Origin: Neckera pumila
Lineage: Eukaryota; Streptophyta; Bryopsida; Hypnales; Neckeraceae
Assembly: GCA_963969595.1 (NCBI GenBank)
Contig: OZ018408.1
Location: forward strand, 23,557,823-23,621,822
Reading direction: 5' to 3'
DNA length: 64,000 nucleotides
Part shown: positions 23,809-33,640 of the stretch, in pieces
How positions within the stretch are numbered: position 1 is the stretch's first letter
Layout: every line of letters begins with the position of its first letter
Notes under the pieces: model-generated
Seen by the model: only the letters and a program-made list of their open reading frames with translations
What the model was told of the DNA's origin: nothing
Databases searched by the model: none
Position numbers and translations under genes: made by a program

Positions 23809-24164
23809 ACTACTCTTGAGCCTACACAATTGAGTTTTGTTGGTTGGCTCTCACGACGGAGGTGTTGGAGGTGACTATGAGAGTTTGGTGTGAGGATTAG
23901 AGATGGCGCCTACACAGGTCTTTTATGATGCATCATGTATTAGATTGTGATTTAGAGTTTGTTGTTCTAGTTTTTGTCTGTTATATGGAGCTTCTTGAGC
24001 CTGCACTATTGAGTTTTGTTGGTTGACTCTCACAAGGTGTTGGAAGTGTTGGAAGTGACTACAAGTGTTTGGTCTAACGGCTAGAGATGGCGCCTACACA
24101 GATTTTTTATGATGCACCATGTGTTAAATTGTGATTTACAATTTGTTGTTCAAGTTCTTGTTTG
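23809..24164. repeat. Tandem duplication in right arm (mirror of 10115-10470)
   Basis: Two units of about 190 bp share TGAGTTTTGTTGGTTG and AGAGATGGCGCCTACACAG. The rest of 22273-23808 is AT-rich with no gene recognised. Confidence 0.75.
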
Positions 24165-24729
24165 ATGTATAAAACTCTGCTAGGTTGATTTTTCTATTGT
24201 GACTGCAATAACAAGCTGCTATGGGCTGTAGACACTTTGTCTGTTAATTCCTAACATTCTTGATGTTTGGTTTGTCTAGGGGACAAGTGAGGTCCATAGC
24301 CTCTTTGGATAATTCATCTTGGCAGTTCTATGCAAAATCTTGACAACAAATTATATTACTCTATTGGAGATCTAAATCACTTTGATTGCAGGATTTTGTT
24401 CACAGCATGATTTAGTGACTAGACTCTGCTTAATTAACATTTTTGTCTGCTATTACTATGTCACTTAAGGATATTGATTTGATCTTTATGTGGTCTTCAC
24501 AAATATATACTTCTTTGGAAAAGTTTATTATAGAGAAGTTTTGATTGATTTGATGAATATGATAGTTTGATGATTGTATGTGAGAGATCTCCATTTGTTA
24601 TATTCTATCTATGGCTTGTATAGTTCTTTTTAGAAATGGATTTGTATGTTATTAAAAGAAAAAACCCTGCTTAGGGATGTCCCTCTCACCTATCTGGTTA
24701 CCTAAACCTTGATTTCAACTTGTAGCATT

Positions 24730-25330
24730 CAGGCGTTTGTGGTTGCAAATGCAGGTTTCATTGTATGGAGGAGAGTGCCCTGGGGTTGTTCTCTTGATGA
24801 CTTGCCAGAAGAACTTTCAACGTACGGATTACTTAAGGTAGTATGGGTAAGGACCACTGCGGTTTTGAGTATAAACGGTGTCTTTCTCTGAGCATAAGTA
24901 TACTTGACACGTCTTACGCATACAGGGAGTTTTATAATCTTGACGCTAAACAAAATAAACAGTTAATTGATCAATATATTGTTTTAGAGCGACAGTTTGC
25001 AGACTTTGCTATCCTTGGCTTTGCGTTTGCTACGAAATGGTGTACGTAACTGAACAAATCATGTATGTTACAACAGGGTCCCTGCGTGTGAGAGACAAGA
25101 AGCAAACAGGGATGTTGGATAACCAACTCGCGCAACTCTTCCAGGTACTGATCGCAACTCGCGCAACTCTTCCATGCAACTGCAGATCTTTCAGTTGTCT
25201 TTTCTGTGTGTAGTACTGTGCTAATGCTGTGCGCTCTCATTTCTCTACTTGAGCTCTTGGTGTTCACAAATTACAGATAGTTTTGTGCATACCTACCTTT
25301 AGTCAACTGGTGAAGCAGTTCTCTAAGAGA
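24730..25330 (+). pseudogene. Gene X exon-like fragments, right arm
   Basis: Three coding-like pieces can be read. 24730-24837 encodes QAFVVANAGFIVWRR through LPEEL to LLK and ends at a donor AAG|GTAGTA. A piece starting after the acceptor CATACAG (near 24926) encodes EFYNLDAKQNKQLIDQYIVL and continues to FATKW. 25077-25144 lies between ACAG and GTACTG and encodes SLRVRDKKQTGMLDNQLAQL. Composition and splice-like edges suggest a former multi-exon gene. The protein family is not recognised. Downstream coding is disrupted by a 142-bp-arm hairpin at 25545-25828. Confidence 0.45.
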
Positions 25331-25374
25331 CTTTCCAACTTACAGCTATTATTTCCCTAACACCAGCGCAGATT

Positions 25375-26145
25375 TTCACAGCATGGACGAAGTTGACGAA
25401 TGTCCTTTGGCACCGAGTAAAGCTGGGTGAGTTTTGGAAAACCTGCACACAAGTTGCCATCAACGACAGCAACCGATGAGAAGACGCTTCCTTCACGATT
25501 CATATGGCGAAAGCCGGCACTACCCAGCCATATCAGCAAGTAGCCTGGGCCACTGGGAGAGGTGGGATAGTTGGTGCATCTTTTGCCTAGATGGTCTAAG
25601 AACTGCACCAGGAAACGGAACCTCCCCACCAGAGTGAACACCAGCTGGTAGCCTTCCTGGAGATGGTTTTCTATGGAGAATTGACATGGCCTGGGCTCCA
25701 GAGAAAAGCATCTTCAGGAGGGCTACTGGCTGCTGTTCACTCTGGTGGGGAGGTTCCGTCTCCTGGTCCAATTCTTCGACCATCTGGGAAAAAGATGCAC
25801 CAACTATCCATCTCTACCAGTGGCCCAGCCAAGGTCCCTGCCAGTTGCAGAGACTCAGCGCCAGCCTGATCTACAGTCCAGTTTCCAGCAAGTGGTGGAT
25901 GGAGGACAAGCATCCCATCGCCATGACAGTGAGCGCCAAACATCAGCCGCAGTTCTATTGTTGGGAACCACCCCGATTCTGCAATCCCTCTGAATTCCAA
26001 CTAGAACGAGGTCATTCTTCACCAATGTGGACCAGAGGTGCCTCCGGAGCCCAGTTCAACACACAAGCATATGAAAGAGCTGAAGGAGTACACCTTCGAT
26101 GCCGGGTACGAAACTTATTTCTGCGACTCTTGAGTGGATTTTAAA
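25375..26145 (+). pseudogene. Gene X debris carrying a long hairpin
   Basis: GC-richer sequence with competing open frames on both strands. One plus frame ending at about 26129 reads EVILHQCGPEVPPEPSS then KELKEYTFDAGYETYFCDS and stop, which looks like a real C-terminus, but stops and frame changes occur upstream. The 25545-25828 palindrome creates mirror-image frames. The longest frame (152 residues, 25686-26144) has no recognisable motif and is not accepted as a gene. Confidence 0.35.
25545..25828. repeat. Long hairpin 3 in right arm
   Basis: Mirror of 8451-8734. Arms of about 142 bp are centred near 25687, with GGAACCTCCCCACCAGAGTG facing its complement. Confidence 0.85.
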
Positions 26146-26360
26146 GATTGAACAGTGAGTTTGGAGCTTGGTGTCCACTATTTTCAATAGGATTCTATAG
26201 GCTACACGAAAACACACGTGCACAAGTTCCGTATGAATGAGTGTCATAACTTTGGGTTCATGCATAAGCCTCCAGAATTGGGAGTAAGTAAGATTGGATT
26301 CAATTGCTCAGCGTTGGCCTACTCAGGATTATTATTCTTGTTGTGAATAACGTATGTTCA

Positions 26361-26494
26361 TTCATGTTTACCTATAATGTGAACATAGAAGAATTCATAA
26401 TGTGAACATGTAAGAATTTCTATTGTGAACATAGAAGAATTTATAATTTGCACATGTAAGAATTTCTATTGTGAACATAGAAGAATCCTGAATG
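26361..26494. repeat. 47-bp tandem repeat, right arm
   Basis: Mirror of 7785-7918. Units contain TGTGAACATAGAAGAATT and CATGTAAGAATTTCTATTG. Confidence 0.8.
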
Positions 26495-26703
26495 TGGCCG
26501 TATAAATATTCTTAACGAGCTAGAACACATATTATCATTGAGGGCAAACGTACCAAAAGACTAACTAACGGAAGTGGGATGGCTCAGAGGACATGGAAAT
26601 AATAGAAGATGACGGGATTCAAGAACTTGACGAGGCCCAAAATTACAGCTTCCAGGGCCGTGACATCGACGAGGAGTAACCCACCAGCAACGATGCAGTT
26701 TTC

Positions 26704-26845
26704 CCACTGGAGGTGGGGTTCTTGTGGTCTTGGATCTGAGGAGAATGAGCTCAATTGTCAGGGACAGGCAACCTAAATTCCATTCCCCTGACAATCGAGC
26801 TCATTCTCCTCAGATCCAAGACCACAAGAACTCCACCTCCAGTGG
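26704..26845. repeat. Hairpin 2 in right arm
   Basis: Mirror of 7434-7575; arms CCACTGGAGGTGGGGTTC and GAACTCCACCTCCAGTGG. Confidence 0.85.
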
Positions 26846-26972
26846 CGATGAACTTCCATTCCAGTACTATCTGCAGATGAATCCAGTCACAATGAAGCGT
26901 CCTCCTCCAGTTGCACCTCCAGTTGCAAGTTACCACAAGGGCGGAGGCTCCTCCGGAAGGAGCCAAGCGATA

Positions 26973-27068
26973 TGTGTGTTGCCGCAGCAAGGTTGTGCGC
27001 GATTCTCAGAGATTGTACAATCTCTGAATCTCTGAAAAGCGCGTACAACCTTGCTGCTGCAACACACA
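26973..27068. repeat. Hairpin 1 in right arm
   Basis: Mirror of 7211-7306; arms TGTGTGTTGCCGCAGCAAGG and CCTTGCTGCTGCAACACACA. Confidence 0.8.
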
Positions 27069-27120
27069 CATGTTGATCCTCAGAGATTGTACACAAGCAT
27101 GTGTTGACGTGTGGACGACG

Positions 27121-27420
27121 TGATACGAGTGACCAGGAGAGGCGCATGGTTGTGGAGGCAGCTAAGCGTTTTGTTTCTGCGTTGGAGAATGAGAAGTTCT
27201 TGGTGGTGAGGGATGATCGAGCAAGTCTACCCCAAGTTTCATCTGGTAAGGAAAATCTAGCTCAGCTTGCGATGTTCCTCGATCTTGTGATATATACTCC
27301 TGGTGAAAACAGGAAAATTAATGGATTGAGTGAGTGGATCCATATCTTTCTTTGGGGAGCCTGGAGCCTTGAGCGGATATTCGACAGGAATTGTCCATGA
27401 TGTCTTGAATCTTTAATATG
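27121..27420 (+). pseudogene. Gene X terminal exon-like fragment, right arm
   Basis: A plus frame encodes RRDTSDQERRMVVEAAKRFV then SALENEKFLVVRDDRASLPQ and LAQLAMFLDLVIYTPGENRK, then stops near 27400. The soluble, helical composition looks like true coding sequence. Worn copies are at 4261-4380 and 28255-28480, and the exact mirror is at 6859-7158 on the minus strand. Family not recognised. Its presence in four places shows the fragment was amplified locally. Confidence 0.45.
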
Positions 27421-27779
27421 TATCTGTGATCACAAGGGGAGTTTCAAGAGTTTCCCATTGTGCATGGGAATGAAACGGGGTTTATGTTGTTACAATCGTA
27501 GAATTAGGTTTTCATCCTCTACTTAGTTTCACATCCAGACCACCTTAGCATCCACTTAGGTTATATCTCTGTACAAATATTCTTAACAAGCTAGAGCATA
27601 TACTATCATTTCTCAGAGCAAACGTACCAAACGACTTACTAACGGAAGTGGATGGAACCACAAGCAGGAATGGCTCAGAGGACATGGAAATATAGAAGAT
27701 GACGGGATTCAAGAACTTGACAAGGCCCAAAATCACATCTTCCAGGGCAGTGACATCGACGACGCAGCAACGATGCAGT

Positions 27780-28570
27780 CCCTCAAAAAACCACATCACA
27801 ACATACCCACCTTGAACGAGCTCCAGCGGCAGGCAAACTAAATTCCATTCCCCTGACAAGTACTGGAGGGGGAGTCGTTGTGGTCTTGAATCTGAGGAGA
27901 ATGAGGTAAACTCCATTCCCCTGACAATCGAGCTCATTCTCCTCAGATCCAAGACCACAACATCTCCACCTTCAGTGACGATGAACTTCCATTCCAGTAC
28001 TATCCGGAGATGCAGAAGAAACCAGTCACAATGAAGCGTCCTCCTCCTGTTGCAAGTTACCACGAGGGCGGAGGCTCCTCCGGAAGCAGCTCAGTGATGC
28101 GTGTGTTGCAGCAGCAAGGTTGTACGTTCTTCTCAGAGATTGTACAATCTCTGAATCTCTGAGAAGCGCGTACAACCTTGCTGCTGCAACACACATGTGT
28201 ACGTTGATCCTCAGAGATTGTACAGAAGCATGTGTTGAAGTGTGGACGACGTGATACGAGTGATCAGGAGGGGCGCGTGGTTGTGAAGGCATCGAAGCGA
28301 TTGTTTCTGAGTTGGAGATTGAGAAGTTCATGGTTTCATCTGGTAAGCTTGCAATGTTCTAGCTCAGCTTGCAATGTTCCTTCGATCTTGTGATATAGAG
28401 TTCTGGTGAGAACAGAGATGGATTGAGTGAGTGGATCCACATCTTTCTTAGAGGAGCCGGGAGCCTTGAGTGGATATCATTCGACAGGAATTGTCCATGA
28501 TGTCTTGAATCTTTAATATGTATCTGTGATCACAAGGGAGTTTCAATAGTTTACCATTGTGCATGTTTTG
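27780..28570 (+). pseudogene. Diverged second gene X / hairpin unit A copy, right side
   Basis: After a roughly 60-bp unmatched insert (27780-27838), the sequence resumes homology to the complement of 6064-6499 and to unit B. It holds hairpins at about 27861-27975 and 28100-28200. 28255-28560 repeats the terminal gene X exon and its 3' flank (ATGTCTTGAATCTTTAATAT) with stops and deletions, and lacks the conserved frame. Confidence 0.6.
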
Positions 28571-28719
28571 TTTTTTGTTTTTTTTGTTTTCTTTTCAAGG
28601 AGATGGTGACCATTGCATTAAAAAACACACGTGAAAGAAGACCATAGTGCATGTTAATGAAACGGGGTTTACTCCCATTGTTTACACTTACCATTTTTTT
28701 CGTTTAATGGAACAATCAG
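28571..28719. other. T-rich low-complexity junction
   Basis: TTTTGTTTTTTTTGTTTTC-type run at about 28567-28600, then AACGGGGTTTA shared with 27475. It looks like an insertion scar inside the gene X copy. Confidence 0.35.
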
Positions 28720-28960
28720 AAAAATGTTGAGGGACGTGAGAAAATATCGAATAGGAACGACGTTCACATTCATACTTCGATGCACATGGTTGTCATGACT
28801 CTTTAGTTCAAATGACTCCTGATAGTGAATCTGTAAAAGTAACCGGGAACATATATAAAACCTCTTGTTCCCTCCGAGAAAAGTTTTCGACTGTGCCCTC
28901 AATTAATGATTGTGCATTTGGTTCCCGGTTTGGGTTCATTGTCCCTGCCTGACTGCAAGC
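28720..28960. repeat. Direct repeat of 4585-4800
   Basis: Shared landmarks are TCATGACTC, CAAATGACTCCTGAT, GTAACCGGGAACAT and ATATATAAAACCTCTTGTTCC, in the same orientation as the 4.6-kb copy. This ties the two gene X relics to one ancestral unit. No coding frame. Confidence 0.6.
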
Positions 28961-29162
28961 CATCCTAGAGAAGATCCTGGAGGCGATTGGAACGGAGCGC
29001 ACGAGCAAGGCGGAGGTGTGTCTGCTGCACCGAGAGCAAGCGCTGTACAAAACCCACTGGCCCAGGCAAAACTTCTGTGACACGCCGTTGCTGGACCGTG
29101 ACGCCTGGGCCAAGTTTGAGGAGGACCACACCATGGAAGAAGGCGATGTGTGTGTTCCAGCT
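28955..29162 (+). pseudogene. Unidentified coding-like fragment
   Basis: A plus frame encodes LQAILEKILEAIGTERTSKA then EVCLLHREQALYKTHW and DTPLLDRDAWAKFEEDHTM. The helical, charged composition and high GC relative to the surroundings indicate real coding origin. The frame has no obvious start and loses coding character after about 29162. I do not recognise the family. It replaces the position where ESF1 lies after the 4.6-kb copy. Confidence 0.35.
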
Positions 29163-29269
29163 GCTGCAGTCCAAGCTTGCTGTTTCCACGCCCGCTCTTC
29201 TCTTCTGTGTGCACATCTTCTCGTGGGGCGGATCGACTTCTCTGATGCTATCGACAATAAATAATCAGG

Positions 29270-30405
29270 CCCACAACAGGTGCAACGCTCGATCCCGCAA
29301 CGCTCGATCCCTAGGGAGCAAGTACGTTAAGGAAGCTAGACTGGTGCAGGCCTGCACACATGCCGTTAGTTATACAGTTTCTCTTCCTGTTACTTGGCTC
29401 TGGACTGGCCGACTTTATTTTCCGAGTAACGCAAAATATATTTTTTTAACATTTGGAAATGGAGGAGGTTTTTTGCTTCCCTTGTACAGTTTGTTACCAT
29501 CTACCGAATTCTGAATTTGTTTTGAATTCAAGTTCTCGAAATGGAGGGTAGGAGTTTTGATGCATTTTGGAACCTTCTACCGAGTTTTGAAACTACTGTG
29601 AACTCAAGATTACTTAATTGTTATGTTTCCTTCGAGGTCGTATTGGTAGAGGCGAACTGTGGGATACGCGCCAGTATTCTTAATCTACGAAGGCACAGCT
29701 AACACCAAAACCACCGCTAACACCAAAACCACCGCTAACACACAAAATCAATCCAAGCTTGCTTGCAACTCGCTTAGTGTTTCTCAAAGACAAGTCGATC
29801 ACGCTTAACCTCCTAGTGATTCGAATACTCACCAATGCAACAACATCTGAATGAGACTCATTCCAACACAATTGCAAACTTTGACACCAACTCTGGAGAT
29901 ACATTTCGAGTGAACGAATCATGGATGACAACTAAGCTTACCTTGCATTTGGCCCTGGTGAGATGTGGTGTAGTTAAATCAGGAATCCTCTTGAAAGAGC
30001 GAGTCCAGGACCTCAGTCTATCCAAAGCCATATTACATTCCTCAAATCCTCGTGAACATGCATCACTTGTGAAAACGGGCGCAAATAGACTCCTGTCAAT
30101 TGAGTCGACTTACGCCTGCACACCAGTCTTAATGCTTGGTCTACCAAGACATGGACCGTTCCACTGCTGTAACTGTGTTTCCAGGAACCCAAACAACGTG
30201 ATACCTTCACTAAAAGCGTCGAAAGAGCAATTTCATTTGAAAATAACCTCTCTCAACTCTGAAATAAAATTCTACAGAAAGTATCATGAAAAACATGGGC
30301 AGCATTTCTCATCTCACCTCTCTTTTCAAGTCAAAATTTCATAACTGCAAGAACCAATACAGTCACCAACACTCTTGTAAGTTGTAACTACCTATTCCCG
30401 GCCGA
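29270..30405. other. Gene-free stretch
   Basis: No recognisable gene. An 18-bp unit (GCTAACACCAAAACCACC) is repeated in tandem at about 29697-29745. Open frames at 29680-30344 lack motifs. Confidence 0.4.
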
Positions 30406-30590
30406 GAGAAAGAACTAATTGAGTTCCCACGTACATCTCACTTGTTATTGACAGACCCTGGTTTACCAGCTTTCCTTTTGAGTGACCTTACTAAAGAAGA
30501 GATTTCAGCTTTTCTCTTACGGTCCTGGACTCCTGAGATCCAATGCAGGTAGCATCAGGATTCACACTATCTTGCAAAAAAATTCATGAT
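30406..30590 (-). pseudogene. ESF1: Inverted fragment of ESF1 3' end
   Basis: The minus strand matches 5540-5710. It includes the part encoding RKRKAEISSLVRSLKRK and the downstream GTGGGAACTC flank, with small indels (for example CTCCTGAGATCC inserted). It breaks off near 30575. It shows that the inverted duplication once reached beyond the identical arms into ESF1. Confidence 0.65.
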
Positions 30591-32808
30591 AAATAAGCAA
30601 TATTTTAGCCCTTGGGAGAGTGTCAAACTTGGTAGTAGTTAAATTGTTTTTCACAACTATAGCCACGTGTTGGTAAATTTTGAATATCTTTTTTCAAAAA
30701 AATCTTTTGAATCTCAAATTTCAAATTTGGCACATCTATTATCAACACAAAAATGATCACTCTGAAAAAAATTCATGTGAAAAAATGGGGTTAAAGTAAT
30801 TAACTATGCTTGTACATGTGAAGCTTAAATTGATAAAAGAAGGCAAATTGAACTTGCTTCTTTAGGGGTTAAATTTAGGGGTTAAAGTAATTAACTATGT
30901 TTGTACATGTGAAGCTTAAATTGACAAAGAAGGCAAATTGAACTTGCTTCTTTTCAGTGTTGCATATTATATATTGAGGAAAGTTGGATGTATTATAAAG
31001 ATTAGTTTTTGATATTGATAGTCTTTATCTCTAAACCATTGAGAATAATTAAATAGGTGCAACAATGTAGAATGTCTTCAAACTATTTGTAATGGATGCT
31101 TAATATTTAGATGTTTTTGGGCGAGATGGAATCTCTACAACTTCTTCTTGTAGGTAGAGGTTGAAGTATTGGTTGCCTCTAGTGTAGGTTTAAATTCAAG
31201 TTCAGGATTCTTTCTTAGTACCGCTTAGATGAAAGTCATCCTAATTTGTGGAGATACTTTTGTAATTTTGTTGTCTTATATAATGGTTGGATTTGGTGTT
31301 ATTAGAATACCTACATATTTCTGTAATATATAGAAATGTGGAAGTAGGCCAAGTAGTCGACTACTGAGTGTGTTGATAGGGTTGCATTCTTCTACAAGTA
31401 AACCTATCTTTAAATATGATATATTTGTAAATACTATGAAAACATTCTAATTCATTAGTTCCCAAAATCGCCACTTAAAATATTCACTTTGCATTAATTT
31501 CATCTTTTACTATAACCTAATTCCATGAAGATTGAAACGTTAGTAAAACTTCAAAGCTTTAGCTCCAAACTTGAATTTGCGTTTACAATGAAGGGTCATT
31601 GCATGAATGACCTTCTGTTTTTGTTCCACTTTGGCCATTTTCAGCCATTTTTTTGGGAGTACTATAAAAATATGAAAAATATGAGAAATGTATACACCTA
31701 TAAGAAGAAGATACCCTATGAAGGAAAAGCAAAAAAAATTCTTGAAATAGGAGAACTCAAAAAGTGCAGAATTGCAAGAAAATACATACTTTAACATTTT
31801 AATTTGTAAAAAATAGGAAAAGTAATTTTTTTTTAAATTGAAAAATGGCATTTCAGAAGACTTCATGGTAAAGAGATTTCACCAAAAAAATGATCCTAAA
31901 ACCATCTTCAATGTTCAAAATTGCATGCGCGAGGGAGCCCTCTTTGCATGGACGTAGAGGATATAAAATAAAATATTTTTTAATGCCCCTTGGTAGAAAC
32001 ATGAGTTCTTACTATGGAAATAGACCATAGAAATTTTAGCTCCAAATCATTAAATTTGGAGACTCCTTACGTAGTAAAAGCCCTAAAACTCAAAACGTGA
32101 CAAATTAGTTTAAATGATTTCTATATATAAAATGATTATTGAAAATTTCTAAAAAATATGAGATATGATTAAACTCATAAGAAGACTCTCCACTAAAAAT
32201 TTCAAGTCTATAAAAGTCATGCTTCTAAAGTTATTGCAAAATGAAACTGCGGCACTGCGTTTGTGACAATGTTTCAGTACCGGTCTTTCATGCAATTACC
32301 CTGAAGCACTTTAAGGTAGAACTACCTATAAGCAAACATTTCCCTTCTCCAACACATAAAAAAATGAAACCTTGACAACATCCTTGCATTAACATTGAAA
32401 CCTTTCAACATGAGACCATTAATGAGTTTAAATAAAACAAGCACTTACAAGTACATAATGAAGTGACCACTTTTTTGATAAGTCTTGAGAAACCTTTGTA
32501 GAAGATGACTTCAAAAAAATTCAACCATGATTAATTGCTGAATCAATATTCTACACCACCATATTGAAAATGTTGAAATAATACCTTTGTTAATTGTTGA
32601 TTCAATATTCCTATACCACCATATTAGAATTATATACCTCTGATTGACAACATTGGCTCAATACAACCTATGACATTGTTGAGACAACCTTGTGTGGCTA
32701 GTTTGTGTTTGCCATGTTGTTTCAACAATGGTGAAATATTGATTCAAAGTTGTAAAGAATTTGAGATGTAAGTGAGAACGCAAGAGTTGTGCTCAAAGTT
32801 GAATTTTA

Positions 32809-33131
32809 GGCCTCATTTGGGCATATAGTATAGTATCATTTTTGAAAAAAATCGAACTATAAGAAGTTAGAAACCAAGCTAACTTTTATTTCCAATAATC
32901 CGTTTCAAATATGAAGCCCCATCTAAGAGTTATGGACAAATTTGAGAGAGGGGGTGGAAGGAACTTTTTTTTTTACTTTTTCAAACACCCTCTTTGAAAT
33001 TGTCCATAACTTTTAGTTAGAGTCTTGAAAGCTCAAACAACTTTTTGGAAATAAAACAAAGCTTGATTTTTCAAGTTTTATTGGGTTGAAGTTTTTTGAA
33101 GTTTTTCGTTCTACTATGCCTAAATGAGGTA
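32809..33131. repeat. Foldback MITE, CATTTGGGCATAGTA family
   Basis: The left end CCTCATTTGGGCATA pairs with the right end TATGCCTAAATGAGG. Arms of about 140 bp include GAGTTATGGACAAATTTGAG facing AAATTGTCCATAACTTTTAG. A better preserved relative is at 47481-47829, and a single arm is at about 14699-14830. Confidence 0.75.
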
Positions 33132-33280
33132 TGAACTTTGACTTTTAATACAATTTCTGTGGTTTTATTTAAACGATGAGCGATGGAGCTCTTTTCAGTC
33201 CTAATTCACATATTTCACATGGATTGTTTTACCCACCACTACTCCACTTGTATAAAGAGCTTCTCTTCTCTCCCTCAATT

Positions 33281-33498
33281 CACTAGAAGAAAATTGCATT
33301 ACATTCCCTGAAAATGCATCACCTTGTTTTTGTTGAGTTCCTGTTTCAAAATGAAGTGGAAAAGCCAAAAAATGCAAACTTTCCTGCGTTTTTTGCGTTT
33401 TTTGCGTTTTGATTGCGTTTTTTAATGTTTTTTTACGGGAACTCGACAAAAACAAGGTGATGCATTTTCAAGGAATTTTACATAGTTTTCTTCTAGTG
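33281..33498. mobile_element. 218-bp CACTA-type MITE with ATT target duplication
   Basis: Termini CACTAGAAGAAAATTGCATT and complement ending TTTTCTTCTAGTG; long subterminal arms AAAATGCATCACCTTG / CAAGGTGATGCATTTT. Flanked by ATT (33278-33280 and 33499-33501). The paralogous sequence at about 14545-14570 has a single ATT and no element, which confirms a 3-bp duplication as expected for the CACTA superfamily. Confidence 0.85.
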
Positions 33499-33640
33499 AT
33501 TACACACAATTGGCTAACTGATATAAATTTGATTGTGACACAAAATCAAGTATGTGGCACAAAAGTCACTTCATTGGTTAACCTTTCTAATTGGAAATTG
33601 TATGTTCTAGTGCCTTGTACTGTGCTTTGCTGCCCTATGC

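Larger units (their letters stand above)
22273..27779. repeat. Right arm of 5,507-bp inverted repeat
   Basis: Reverse complement of 6500-12006 under p + q = 34279. Outer edge: CGATGCAGT matches and the next base (27780) does not. Inner edge: AGAATGC matches and sequence before 22273 does not. The spacer between arms is 12007-22272. On this arm gene X reads on the plus strand. Confidence 0.95.
30787..33640. repeat. Composite dispersed repeat related to 14.3-18.4 kb
   Basis: 30800-31480 complements 14880-15470. 32316-32690 matches 17965-18360 directly. 33060-33640 complements 14340-14830. A 105-bp tandem duplication (TTAACTATGCTTGTACATGT ... CAAATTGAACTTGCTTC) lies at about 30795-30960. A foldback (32809-33131) and a CACTA MITE (33281-33498) are nested inside. 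No genes; 31525-31794 is open on both strands only because of low complexity. Confidence 0.65.

Noticed and set aside
25686..26144. 152-residue frame in the right arm and its mirror at 8135-8593
   Set aside because: Half of it lies in a 284-bp palindrome that opens frames on both strands. Composition is erratic (W, C, P runs) and a competing frame gives the more protein-like end.
28936..29257. 149-residue minus-strand frame
   Set aside because: It shadows the better plus-strand coding fragment at 28955-29162. Composition is Ser/Arg/Cys-rich and unstructured.
31525..31866. Overlapping 89- and 108-residue frames
   Set aside because: K/F-rich products on opposite strands of AT-rich repeat DNA; no motif.
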